From contig NZ_JANYUY010000009.1 in assembly GCF_025060755.1 (NCBI RefSeq), positions 62,001 through 126,000 on the forward strand: a stretch of DNA of 64,000 nt, in the 5' to 3' direction. This stretch comes from Paenibacillus doosanensis (lineage in GTDB: Bacteria > Bacillota > Bacilli > Paenibacillales > NBRC-103111). A program made the translations under genes and the position numbers. Below are positions 28,616 to 37,535 of this stretch, piece by piece. Each line of letters starts with the position of its first letter. Position 1 is the stretch's first letter. The notes beneath the pieces were generated by a model, which saw only the letters and a list, made by a program, of their open reading frames with translations, had not been told where the DNA came from and did not search any database.

Positions 28616-29545
28616 ATGAATGATTCGCAAGCCGTTCATGTGATCGGCGCGCCGCTCGATTTGGGAGCGGGCTGCCGAGGCTGCCGGATGGGGCCCGATG
28701 CGATCCGCTGCGCCGGACTGCTAACCCGTTTGCGGCAGCAAGAGCGCATGGTTCAAGACTTGGGCGACGTGACGCTGACGGAGCGGGAGAAGCTGTCCGC
28801 CGATACCGCCGGCGGCCATCCCAAAGCGAAACATATCGATGAAATCGTCCGATTTAACCGCCGGCTTCACCGCAAGACGGCGGCGTCGGTGGAGGCCGGC
28901 GCGATCCCTCTCATACTCGGAGGGGATCACAGCATCGCCGCCGGAACGATAGCCGGCGCGGCGCGGCATAAACGCATCGGCGTGCTCTGGTTCGACGCCC
29001 ACGGGGACTTGAACACGGTTCAGACCAGTCCTTCCGGTAACGTTCACGGCATGCCGCTTGCGGCGATGCTCGGCTATGGTTATCCAGCTCTAAAGCATAT
29101 AGGCGGGAAGAGACCCAAAGTGCGTCCGGAGCATCTCGTGCTTATCGGCACGCGTTCGCTCGATACGGGGGAGCAGGAGCTGATTCAGCGCGCCGGCATC
29201 CGCATGTATGCCAGCAGGGAGCTTCATAGGCTCGGCATGTCGGAGGTTGTCCGTCAAGCTTTGGCGGCGGCCGGTGAAGGCACGGACGGGATTCATGTCA
29301 GCTTCGATCTGGACGGCCTGGACCCTGGGGAAGCGCCGGGGGTGGGAACGCCGGTTTCGGCGGGAATGCGGCTTACGGAGGCGCTGGAGGCTATGAGGGT
29401 GATTGCCGCCTCCGGATTGCTGGTAAGCGCCGAATTCGTCGAGGTGAATCCGGCGCTCGATCTGAGGAGCAAAACCGCTCACGCCGCCGTCGAGCTGATC
29501 TGCAGCTTGCTTGGTTCCGATACGATGGAAGAGAAGAGCCGTTAG
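28616..29545 (+). CDS. rocF: Arginase
   Basis: A 309-residue binuclear manganese enzyme splitting arginine into ornithine and urea. Metal-ligand motifs are in order: GGDHSIAAGT, WFDAHGDLNT and SFDLDGLDP, with GNVHGMPLA between. N-terminal GAPLDLGAGCRGCRMGPDAI is typical. GGAGGAGAG precedes the ATG. It is the last gene of the operon, and a terminator at 29589 follows. No urease, RocR activator or arginine permease is seen nearby, so uptake and control are encoded elsewhere. Confidence 0.94.
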   Translation: MNDSQAVHVIGAPLDLGAGCRGCRMGPDAIRCAGLLTRLRQQERMVQDLGDVTLTEREKLSADTAGGHPKAKHIDEIVRFNRRLHRKTAASVEAGAIPLILGGDHSIAAGTIAGAARHKRIGVLWFDAHGDLNTVQTSPSGNVHGMPLAAMLGYGYPALKHIGGKRPKVRPEHLVLIGTRSLDTGEQELIQRAGIRMYASRELHRLGMSEVVRQALAAAGEGTDGIHVSFDLDGLDPGEAPGVGTPVSAGMRLTEALEAMRVIAASGLLVSAEFVEVNPALDLRSKTAHAAVELICSLLGSDTMEEKSR

Positions 29546-29588
29546 CCGAAAGCCGAAGCAGAGTCATATCGAATCTGGAATAAATTTA

Positions 29589-29626
29589 CAAAACTGTCTC
29601 AGGCCCGGCCCGGGACGGTTTTTGTT
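29589..29626 (+). terminator. Terminator of the roc operon
   Basis: AAACTGTCTCAGGCC pairs with GGCCCGGGACGGTTT allowing G-U pairs, followed by TTTGTT. The 176-bp dispersed repeat begins directly behind it. Confidence 0.75.
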
Positions 29627-29802
29627 CTTGTTTAGGAAATGATGCGCAGCCATAGCCTGAGGATATCCGGGTTCTCCCCCGAAAGTAAATTCTACCCACA
29701 GAACGATCCCAGAGGAAGGGTTAGACGCCGATCCAGCTTAGGCTGGATGCGGACGGAATAAGCTTCAGAGCATCACGTCACTTTTAGGGGATTTGTTCTG
29801 CG
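29627..29802. repeat. Dispersed repeat of about 180 bp, copy 1
   Basis: Bases from CTTGTTTAGGAAATGATGCG to GGATTTGTTCTGC recur almost unchanged at 42823-43002. The copies differ by scattered substitutions and a few single-base indels. Short hairpins are possible (ATCCAGC/GCTGGAT in this copy). No terminal inverted repeats or coding frame were found. Both copies stand right behind a terminator. A non-coding repeat family or structured RNA is possible. Confidence 0.85.
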
Positions 29803-29909
29803 CCCAGCGAACGCTCAATTGCTTAGCGGTGATAGCCTCGGCCGACTTTTATATTCGAAGTCCGATGGCAAGAAAAAGCTTGCGCTTCCGTATTTTTATG
29901 GTAATATAG

Positions 29910-31742
29910 ATGTTCCTTGGAAAAATAATCCTATGCGAGGTGACCTGTATAGTATCTTTATTTTTCTCCCGCTTACGGGCGGTTTCTGCGTTTCTCAGAC
30001 ATGCCGACGCCGGGGCCGTCAGAATCAAGCCTGTTGCAGACGCTGTCCAACTGCTTCTGATGCCCGTGCAGCTGCTTCTGACCAAAGCGATGGTCGATCG
30101 GCTGCCAAACTGGAGCTCGCCATCAGGGAAGCATGAGCTGGCCGCTGCCGCTGTGCTGCTCGCGACCGTGATGATCGTACAAGCCTTCGTCGGCCGAGCC
30201 TCTCTCCTGTCGCACAGCAGGCTGAGCGAAATCGGCGCTTACGAGGTGGAACACGCGGTTCTCGCCAAGTCTGCCAAGCTCCCGCTGGCTTTATTGGAAT
30301 CTTCGCATGTCAAAGACCTTCGCCTACGCGCCATGCGCGCTTCACCCGACAATCTGTTTATGCAGAGCAACCAATACATCCTTCAGATCATTCAAGTCAT
30401 TATTCTTCTGCTCATCCTGTTATTTTACGGACATTGGCCGATCGTCCTTCTTTATTGCATCGTTTTGCCGGTTCAATTGAAGCTCCGCTCCTATGCGGCG
30501 AGAGTGACGGAGCAGTTGGGGCAAGAGCAAATTCCGCAGCGGAGAGCGGCAATGTATTTGGCGCAGCTGCTGACGGCCCGGCGTCCGGCGCAAGAGATCC
30601 GCTTGCTCGGCACAGGAGACCGGTTTCGCTCCGATTGGTTGCGGTTACATGCGGAGTTTGCGCGGCGAATGATAAACCGGACGAGCAAAGAGCAGTTGAC
30701 CTTGGCTCCATCCGAGCTGCTTGTGACGCTGGCTGTCGGCTTGTCGGCGGCGCTAGTTCTCGCGGCCTCGCTTCGGGAAGGGAGATCGGCGGGGGATGTG
30801 ACGCTGCTGCTGCAGGCGACTGTCATGCTTGGAGGCTTATGGCCCGGCTTGCTCAATCTTCAAGCGGGGCTGAAGACGCTCGGCATGCGCTGGGACGATT
30901 TGCAGCAGTATCGGGAGCTGCAAGAAGATAAGGTGTTCGGGCTTGAAGTTTCGGCCGCCGCAGAAGGTAGCGATCGGTCCCGGGAAAGGAACGGCGAACA
31001 TGAAGTCCGGTCGCTTCGGGCGGAAAGGCTGTGCTTTACTTATCCGCAGCAGGAAGAGCCGGCGCTGGACGCCGTAACGTTCCAAGTCGAAGCGGGAGAG
31101 AAAATCGCCGTCGTCGGAGAGAACGGTTCGGGAAAAACGACCCTCATCAAGCTGCTGCTGGGATTATACGAGGCTGATTCGGGCGGCGTCATATGGACTG
31201 ACGCTTCAGGCGAAAGGCGCAGCGCGAGTGAAGCGCGGCATTCGTTCACGGCGGTTCTGCAGGATTTTTCCAAAATGCATCTGCTTGTTCGAGAGCATGT
31301 AGGTCTCGGGAGAGTGGAGCGTCTCCATGACGACGAGGCTCTACTGGAAGCGCTGCGGCAGGCCGGCGCGGGGAATTGGGGGTTCGAGCTCGATGAGAGA
31401 ACCGGGCCCGAGTTCGGAGGCCGGGAGCTGTCCGGCGGCCAATGGCAGGCACTGGCTGCGGCGCGGGCTTATTTCCGAGGCGGCAGCGTGCTCTTCTTCG
31501 ATGAACCGACCTCTGCGCTCGACCCGCTGGCCGAAAAAAAAGCGATGGAGGTATTCATGGTTGCTGCGGGCGAGCGTACCGCCTTCCTGGTAACGCATCG
31601 GATGGGGGCCGCCAGAATGGCGGATCGGATTTTCGTTATGAAGCAGGGACGGCTTGTCGAGCAAGGCACGCATGAGGAGCTGCTGCGGCTTCGCGGGGAG
31701 TACGAGCGATTATACCGGCTTCAGGCTTCCTGGTATGTATAA
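29910..31742 (+). CDS. ABC exporter half-transporter (subunit A)
   Basis: A protein of up to 610 residues with an N-terminal six-helix exporter domain (residues about 40-330) and a C-terminal ATPase. It has Walker A GENGSGKTTL, signature LSGGQWQALAAARA, Walker B VLFFDEPTSALD and switch VTHR. The signature replaces the usual QRVA with QALA, as in the weaker site of heterodimers. The start is uncertain: the first ATG lacks a ribosome site and the first 25 residues look atypical. A second half-transporter starts 24 bases downstream. The pair probably exports a peptide, lipid or drug. Confidence 0.85.
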   Translation: MFLGKIILCEVTCIVSLFFSRLRAVSAFLRHADAGAVRIKPVADAVQLLLMPVQLLLTKAMVDRLPNWSSPSGKHELAAAAVLLATVMIVQAFVGRASLLSHSRLSEIGAYEVEHAVLAKSAKLPLALLESSHVKDLRLRAMRASPDNLFMQSNQYILQIIQVIILLLILLFYGHWPIVLLYCIVLPVQLKLRSYAARVTEQLGQEQIPQRRAAMYLAQLLTARRPAQEIRLLGTGDRFRSDWLRLHAEFARRMINRTSKEQLTLAPSELLVTLAVGLSAALVLAASLREGRSAGDVTLLLQATVMLGGLWPGLLNLQAGLKTLGMRWDDLQQYRELQEDKVFGLEVSAAAEGSDRSRERNGEHEVRSLRAERLCFTYPQQEEPALDAVTFQVEAGEKIAVVGENGSGKTTLIKLLLGLYEADSGGVIWTDASGERRSASEARHSFTAVLQDFSKMHLLVREHVGLGRVERLHDDEALLEALRQAGAGNWGFELDERTGPEFGGRELSGGQWQALAAARAYFRGGSVLFFDEPTSALDPLAEKKAMEVFMVAAGERTAFLVTHRMGAARMADRIFVMKQGRLVEQGTHEELLRLRGEYERLYRLQASWYV

Positions 31743-31765
31743 GGGCGGGGGAGGAAAGAGTTATT

Positions 31766-33616
31766 ATGATAAAAGGAAACGGCGGTACATACGGCGTTCT
31801 GCAGCTGCTGTTCCGCATCGGGAAACGGATGCCCTTCCTTACGGCTTTATGGCTGACCGTCCCGATTGCGACAGGTATGCTGGTTGTTCCCCTGATGACT
31901 TCTCAAAAGCATATGATCGATACGGCCGCAGCGGCGCTGACCGGCATCGGGAACGGAGAAGACTTGGCTGCTTCCGTTGCGCCGATGGTGCTGTTGTTCA
32001 TAGGGGTATCCGTCCTTCAGGTGCTGGGCGGCGCGCTGCGCAAGGTGACGGACGAGATGATGAACCGTCGCGCGGAAGGATACGTGCAATCGGAGATATT
32101 TACGGTTGCGACCGGCGTTTCGCTGGAACGGTTTGAACAGCCTGCGTTTTACGACCGCCTGTATCGCGCGCAATCGGCGGCAGGGGGCGAGCTGATCGGG
32201 ATGCTGCGCAACGGCGTCGATGCGGCGCAGCGCATCGCCCGACTGGCCGGACTGGCGCTAGTGGCGGCTCAAGCGCACTGGACTGCGGCGCTTATCCTTG
32301 TTTTGATGAACGGAGCGATTTTATATTTCCGGCTGAAGCTGGAGCTTGCCCGCAGACGGCTGGATAAACAGCTGACCGCCGAGGGACGCATGTCGGATGA
32401 GATGATGAAACGGTTGACGGATACGGCCGTGTTGAAAGAAGCCAAGCTGTTCGGTTCCGCAGATTATTTGCTCGGTCAATGGGCTGCAAATACGAAAGCG
32501 CAGCGATCCCGCAGGTTCGCGATGGGACGCAAAGAGAATAAGATGGCCGCGTGGGTATCTCTTGTTCATATAGCGGGGGCGTTTCTCACCTTGGGTGTTC
32601 TGCTGCTTCTTCCGTCGCCCGCCGGAACGGTCTCGCCGGGAATCGTCGCCGTCGTCTTCCAGGCGATATTCCAATCTCAAGGAGCCACTCTGACTTTGTC
32701 GTGGCCCTTAAGCAAAATGATCATGCAAAGCGGCAAAGCGGAGGAATTGGCCGCCTTTTTGAATGAAAAGGCGGATCGGCAAGGCGGATCGTCGCCCCAT
32801 CGATTGACCGTGGAACCGGTGCGGGAGGTGCGCTTGGAGCAAGTGTCTTACCGTTATCCGAATGCCGCCAAGGAGACGCTTCACGCGATCGATGTGACGA
32901 TTCGGGCCGGGGAAACGATAGCCCTGGTCGGCGACAACGGGGCCGGGAAGTCGACGCTGCTGAAGGTTCTGCTCGGTCTGTACAAACCGTCCGCAGGACG
33001 CGTACGGTGGAACGATGCCGATATTGCGGAGGAGCCGCATGCTTGCGAGGCGGTGTGGGGCCGTGTCAGCGCCGTGCTTCAGGAGAACGAACGGTATCCA
33101 TTCCGCTTGCGCGACCATGTGACGCTCGGCAGCGGCCGGCGCGCGGTTCCGTGCGACGACCGGGAGATCAAGCAGGTGCTGGAGGCAGTCGGGCTCGGCG
33201 GGCTGATCGGGGATTCGTCCGCTTTGGACGCTCCGCTCGGGCAGCTGTCGGAAGGCGGACGCGAGCTGTCGGGAGGCCAGTGGCAGAGGCTGGCTATAGC
33301 CCGGGCTATGCTGCGCGGAGGCGAGCTGATCGTTCTCGACGAACCGACGGCGGCGATCGATCCGGCGAACGAAGCCGAGCTGTTTCGGCAGTTTCGCCGT
33401 CTCAGCGGCGGCAAAACGTCGATTGTCATCTCTCACCGGCTTGGCTGGGCCCGATATGCCGATCGCATCTTGGTGCTGGATCAAGGTCGCTTGCTTGAAG
33501 ACGGAACGCATGAACAATTGATGTCGCTGAACGGGAAGTATGCCGCTCTGTTCACGGAGCAGGCGTATTGGTATCGAAATGAAGACGATTCAGAGGCTTC
33601 CAAAGCTGCGTATTAG
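31766..33616 (+). CDS. ABC exporter half-transporter (subunit B)
   Basis: A 616-residue half-transporter. The N-terminal membrane domain (residues 20-330) contains several hydrophobic helices (LTALWLTVPIATGMLVVPLM, GAFLTLGVLLLLPSPAGTVS). The ATPase has Walker A GDNGAGKSTL, signature ELSGGQWQRLAIARA, Walker B LIVLDEPTAAID and SHRLG. GGAGGAAAG precedes the ATG. Paired with subunit A. No precursor peptide, modification enzyme or immunity gene was found next to the pair, so the cargo cannot be inferred. Confidence 0.9.
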   Translation: MIKGNGGTYGVLQLLFRIGKRMPFLTALWLTVPIATGMLVVPLMTSQKHMIDTAAAALTGIGNGEDLAASVAPMVLLFIGVSVLQVLGGALRKVTDEMMNRRAEGYVQSEIFTVATGVSLERFEQPAFYDRLYRAQSAAGGELIGMLRNGVDAAQRIARLAGLALVAAQAHWTAALILVLMNGAILYFRLKLELARRRLDKQLTAEGRMSDEMMKRLTDTAVLKEAKLFGSADYLLGQWAANTKAQRSRRFAMGRKENKMAAWVSLVHIAGAFLTLGVLLLLPSPAGTVSPGIVAVVFQAIFQSQGATLTLSWPLSKMIMQSGKAEELAAFLNEKADRQGGSSPHRLTVEPVREVRLEQVSYRYPNAAKETLHAIDVTIRAGETIALVGDNGAGKSTLLKVLLGLYKPSAGRVRWNDADIAEEPHACEAVWGRVSAVLQENERYPFRLRDHVTLGSGRRAVPCDDREIKQVLEAVGLGGLIGDSSALDAPLGQLSEGGRELSGGQWQRLAIARAMLRGGELIVLDEPTAAIDPANEAELFRQFRRLSGGKTSIVISHRLGWARYADRILVLDQGRLLEDGTHEQLMSLNGKYAALFTEQAYWYRNEDDSEASKAAY

Positions 33617-33696
33617 CGTTCAAACGCATGTAGACGCTTGTAAAAATCGCCGCCGGTTTAAGCCGTCCGGCAGCTGAAGAGGAGAGTCGACCGATA

Positions 33697-34182
33697 ATGA
33701 TGTTCGTTAATGCGAGAGCTCTGATCGAAAGAACGACGGAAGGTACTACGCAACTTGTCATTCAGCTGAGGAATAAGACCGGCGAACCTGCGCTTTGGGA
33801 GCTGCCCGGAGGGCGGATTGAACCCTTCGAATCGTTGACCGCCGCGCTCAGGAGGGAGGTCATGGAAGAAACCGGCCTGACGGTCGTGGAAATCGAGGGA
33901 GAGCGGACGCGTATCGATACTCGAGGAATCAATCCGCAGTTTGAAGTGGAATGCATCCAGCCTTTCGCCGCATATCAGACGATCCAAGGGCCGATCGATT
34001 CGGTCGGCTTCTACTTTCGCTGCAAAGCGGAAGGCGAGCTGCTGGAGGCAGGCGACGAGACGCTGCAGGCGCAATGGATCGACCGGGAGCGTCTGGAACG
34101 TATGTTTCATGAAAATCCGCTCCAATTCGCCAATGTGGATAGGGCGGGCATCATGTATTATTTGCGGCAAACGAAGGGCTAG
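33697..34182 (+). CDS. Nudix hydrolase
   Basis: A 161-residue cytosolic Nudix hydrolase with a complete box, LPGGRIEPFESLTAALRREV followed by MEETGL. The N-terminal strand MFVNARALIERTTEGTTQLV and the C-terminal EAQWIDRERLERM-type ending fit the MutT/ADP-ribose branch. AGAGGAGAG lies upstream. It stands alone behind the exporter pair and before a bidirectional terminator. Substrate unknown. Confidence 0.88.
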   Translation: MMFVNARALIERTTEGTTQLVIQLRNKTGEPALWELPGGRIEPFESLTAALRREVMEETGLTVVEIEGERTRIDTRGINPQFEVECIQPFAAYQTIQGPIDSVGFYFRCKAEGELLEAGDETLQAQWIDRERLERMFHENPLQFANVDRAGIMYYLRQTKG

Positions 34183-34220
34183 GCCGATTCGCGGGAATGC
34201 CGAGAGTTTAATATATACCG

Positions 34221-34270
34221 GAACAAAAACCTCCAAGCCCGCAATTGAAGGCTGGAGGTTCGTTTTGTTT
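34221..34270. terminator. Bidirectional terminator between Nudix and mannosidase
   Basis: AACCTCCA (34229-34236) pairs with TGGAGGTT (34253-34260), with inner AGCC/GGCT pairing. T-runs lie on the plus side (CGTTTTGTTTTT) and an A-run on the other, so it can stop both convergent genes. Confidence 0.85.
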
Positions 34271-34296
34271 TTACCGCATCGCAATGTTTAAGTTTT

Positions 34297-37200
34297 CTAC
34301 AGCGATAAGCGGACGGTTATGATCTCAAAGGGCTTGAAGCGAAGGCGAACCTTCCCGTCATCCGATACCGCAAGCTCTCGCTCGGGCTGCTCCAGCATAT
34401 TCGTCCGGCGGGCGGAGCGGACCGGGAAGCCGAGCTGCAGCTCGCATTCCGTCAAGGTACGGTACGCCTCGTACATGCGGATGATGACGTCGCCGGAGCC
34501 GTCCTCGGTCGGTTTAACGGTATCGATCACGATATTGGCCCGATCCGCCGCGCAGAGCGAATGCGAACCGGCATCTCCCGGGCGGGCCGTCGCCGGACAG
34601 TTCAACTCGTAGGCGTGACGCACGACGCCGCTGTCCAGGAAGCTGCCGTTCCACGGATAGAACGCGTAAGCGAACTCGTGCTCTCCCAGATCGGCCTGCG
34701 GGTCCGGGGCCGTCGAAGCCCTTAGCAGCGTCAGGCTCATCGTGCCGCCGAGAACGCTCATTCCGTACTTGCCGTCGTTCATTACGGCGCAGCCGCGGGC
34801 TTCTTCCGCCAGCGCCGCCCATTTGAAGTGGGAAACTTCGAACCGGTCCGCATCATGCGGCCTGGAACGATGAGTCGGCCGTTTCATATAACCGAACTGA
34901 GTTTCGAATATCGCCTCGCCGGCGTGAACGGTCGTAGGAAAATCGACCTTCAGCAGCTTATGTTTTTCCTGCCAATCGATCTTCGTACGGAACAGGATGA
35001 TCCGGCTTCCTGCAGTCAGCACGATATGTTGGCGCAAAGTCGAGCGATGAAGCTTCCTTGTTATTTCTACTGTCGTTGTGAGCGGGCCGTCGGCCAGCTT
35101 GCGGATAACCGCAGGATCGTCCAGTCCGATTTCGCCCAGCTCATAGGTTCGGTCAATCTCCCAGGCGTCAAAGCGCGGCGGGGTATCTTTATACATGCGG
35201 AAATCGTTGCCGGGTCCGGCGGTCAGCTCCATGCCGCGCTCTTTGTCCCAGACGCTGATCATCCGGCCGTACTCGTCGAGCTCGATACGCAGCAGATCAT
35301 GCTCAAGGATGCGCTCGCCGGTGCTGGGGGCGGCTAAGTCTTTCGTTTCGTCCTCCTTTTCCGCACGGGTGATCGTGACCCAGCCGCAAGGAGGAAGCTC
35401 CACGCGAGCCAGCCGATGGCCGTTGCTATCCTGCTGTGCCGCCAAGGTTTGGCCGTTCGCATCTGCGGCTCCGCTCCAGCCTTGGGGAAGCGGGATGACG
35501 GCACTGCGTGCCCAGGACAGCGAGTTAAAGACGGACAGCGCGGACTCGGACTCCGCCGCTTGCGGGACGGACAATGCGTCCTGGGCTTCGGCGGCAATGC
35601 TGCCGGAAGTCCGGATGACCCGGCCGAAATCCTGCTCGGCCTCCGCATGCACACGGGCGATGGAAGTTCCGGGCAGTATATCGTGGAACTGATTTAGCAG
35701 CAGCGTCTTCCACAGCGCATCCATCTGCTCAAGCGGATAACGCCATTGGCGGAGAAGTACTGCCGCCGTCCCCCATAATTCGGCTTCGCGCAGGGCGAAT
35801 TCGCCGCGCCGGTTGCCCTGCTTGGTCTTGGCCTGCGTCGTGTAGGTTCCGCGATGCGCCGGATAGTACAGCTCTCCGACATAGCGGGCGGAAGAGAAGC
35901 CCTGCCGCTCCAAATCTTTGAAATATTCGATAGGCGAAGTCAGCTTCACCTTCGGTACGCCCTCCAAATCGGCGCAGCGGCGCAAATATTCGAGCTCGTC
36001 ACGGGTCGCCCCGCCGCCGCCGTCCCCATAGCCGAATTGGGCGAGGCGGGAGTTGATGCCGTCCTTCTGCACCCGCTGATTCCAGTTGTCGATGAGGACC
36101 GACGGCTTTGTCTCCAGATGGTAGTCCATAAAATGTACCAATACCTCCGAACCGTCTATGCCTTCCCACAAAAACGTATTGTACGGGAACGGATCGGCAA
36201 AATTGTTATAAGTTTGTCCCATTTTGACGGAAGCAAAATAACGAATGCCGCAGCCTTTCATAATTTGCGGCAGCGAGCCGGAGTAGCCGAACACATCCGG
36301 CATCCACAGCATCTCATTGTCGACTCCGAATTGCTCGCGGAAAAAACGCTTGCCGTGGATAAATTGCCGAATCAGACTTTCACCGGAAGTCAAATTCGTA
36401 TCGGCTTCCAGCCACATCCCGCCTTCCGGTATTAGCTGACCGCGCCGAACCGCCTGAACTAGGCGTTCATACAGTTCGGGATACAGATGCTGCACGATTT
36501 GATACAGATAAGGCTGGCTCTGCGTATAAATATATTCCGGATATTCCTCCATAAGTGCAAGTTGGTTGGAGATCGTTCTTGCGATCTTGCGTTTGGTTTC
36601 CTCAATCGGCCACAGCCAGGCTACATCCAGATGGGATTGGCCCATCATGTACAAGGTCGGCGTCGTCGAACCGTTCGTACAGGCAAGCAGCGGCTTGAGC
36701 GCCGGATGCTCGCGGCGAATGTCGGCCATGAGCTCCGCTTCGTCGGCATCCAGGTCAATGACGGCGGCTATGCGGGCCAGTGCCCGGTCGATCTCGGCCG
36801 CACGGAGCGAATGTTCGTCCACGCTGCAGCGAATTTGATACAGAGTGTCCACGTCGATCAGAAATTGATACAGATCCTCGCGCCAAATGCCGATACCGGA
36901 GCTGCCCATAACCGGGCGAGCCTCTTGATGACCCGCATACCCTTCGACGTAAATTTCATAGGCTTCGCCTTCGTTAGCCTCTCGCGACAGCGTAATATAA
37001 AAATGCCGCTTGTCGATGGAACCGGCAATGACACCGTTTACATAAACGGTGCATTCCGCTCCTATATTCAGATTCAGCATAAGACGCTGGCCCTCGGCGG
37101 CTTGCGGGGCGGCAACGGTTGTCCGAAACCAGTAATAACCCCATTTCTCCCCCCATGAGTCGCCTTGTACGACGTCTCGGTAAGCATCCGGCGGATAAGC

Positions 37201-37338
37201 CTTCGCCTCGTCTATAGTCATGCAGCCTTTCGCCGGAAAGCCGCGGAAGCTAACTTCCCCCAATTGCCGGTACGAAACCGCATCGCGGGCTTTCATCCAA
37301 TTCTCCACCTTCAAATTCCACTCTCTTTTTAAGGCCAC
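34297..37338 (-). CDS. Alpha-mannosidase, GH38 family
   Basis: A 1013-residue intracellular glycoside hydrolase with no signal peptide. The zinc/catalytic motif GQSHLDVAWLWPIEETKRK stands near residue 235. The nucleophile segment MPDVFGYSGSLPQIMK follows, then VHFMDYHLET, and C-terminal beta domains typical of GH38. GTG at 37338 lies behind a perfect AGGAGG. A GntR/LacI-type regulator is encoded upstream on the same strand, and a palindrome at 37371-37394 lies in its promoter region. It probably trims alpha-linked mannose from imported oligosaccharides. Confidence 0.93.
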   Translation of the reverse strand: MALKREWNLKVENWMKARDAVSYRQLGEVSFRGFPAKGCMTIDEAKAYPPDAYRDVVQGDSWGEKWGYYWFRTTVAAPQAAEGQRLMLNLNIGAECTVYVNGVIAGSIDKRHFYITLSREANEGEAYEIYVEGYAGHQEARPVMGSSGIGIWREDLYQFLIDVDTLYQIRCSVDEHSLRAAEIDRALARIAAVIDLDADEAELMADIRREHPALKPLLACTNGSTTPTLYMMGQSHLDVAWLWPIEETKRKIARTISNQLALMEEYPEYIYTQSQPYLYQIVQHLYPELYERLVQAVRRGQLIPEGGMWLEADTNLTSGESLIRQFIHGKRFFREQFGVDNEMLWMPDVFGYSGSLPQIMKGCGIRYFASVKMGQTYNNFADPFPYNTFLWEGIDGSEVLVHFMDYHLETKPSVLIDNWNQRVQKDGINSRLAQFGYGDGGGGATRDELEYLRRCADLEGVPKVKLTSPIEYFKDLERQGFSSARYVGELYYPAHRGTYTTQAKTKQGNRRGEFALREAELWGTAAVLLRQWRYPLEQMDALWKTLLLNQFHDILPGTSIARVHAEAEQDFGRVIRTSGSIAAEAQDALSVPQAAESESALSVFNSLSWARSAVIPLPQGWSGAADANGQTLAAQQDSNGHRLARVELPPCGWVTITRAEKEDETKDLAAPSTGERILEHDLLRIELDEYGRMISVWDKERGMELTAGPGNDFRMYKDTPPRFDAWEIDRTYELGEIGLDDPAVIRKLADGPLTTTVEITRKLHRSTLRQHIVLTAGSRIILFRTKIDWQEKHKLLKVDFPTTVHAGEAIFETQFGYMKRPTHRSRPHDADRFEVSHFKWAALAEEARGCAVMNDGKYGMSVLGGTMSLTLLRASTAPDPQADLGEHEFAYAFYPWNGSFLDSGVVRHAYELNCPATARPGDAGSHSLCAADRANIVIDTVKPTEDGSGDVIIRMYEAYRTLTECELQLGFPVRSARRTNMLEQPERELAVSDDGKVRLRFKPFEIITVRLSL

Positions 37339-37370
37339 AATAGTTCCTCCTAGCGGTTATTTTGTTAGTT

Positions 37371-37394
37371 TGTATTATCTGTATTAATACAATA
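37371..37394. promoter_or_regulatory. Palindromic operator before the mannosidase gene
   Basis: TGTATTAATACA (37380-37391) is a perfect 12-bp palindrome with a neighbouring TTGTATTATC half-repeat, 42 bases upstream of the mannosidase start. It is similar in type to sites of GntR/LacI hybrid (AraR-like) repressors, one of which is encoded next door. Confidence 0.6.
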
Positions 37395-37535
37395 AAATAC
37401 TCTGCAAACATTATAGAGGGGGAGAGAAGCGGTGTCAATAACGATTTGGTTTCGGGCTTGCGGGAAGCGCGTCCGCTGTTTTATGCCGAAAGCGCAGGCT
37501 GCCGGCAACCTGCGCTTCTTATTCAAAATGCCGGT

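Noticed and set aside
29690-29760. Conserved RNA hairpin in the dispersed repeat
   Set aside because: The best stem is not maintained in the second copy, so RNA structure is unsupported by the two copies available.
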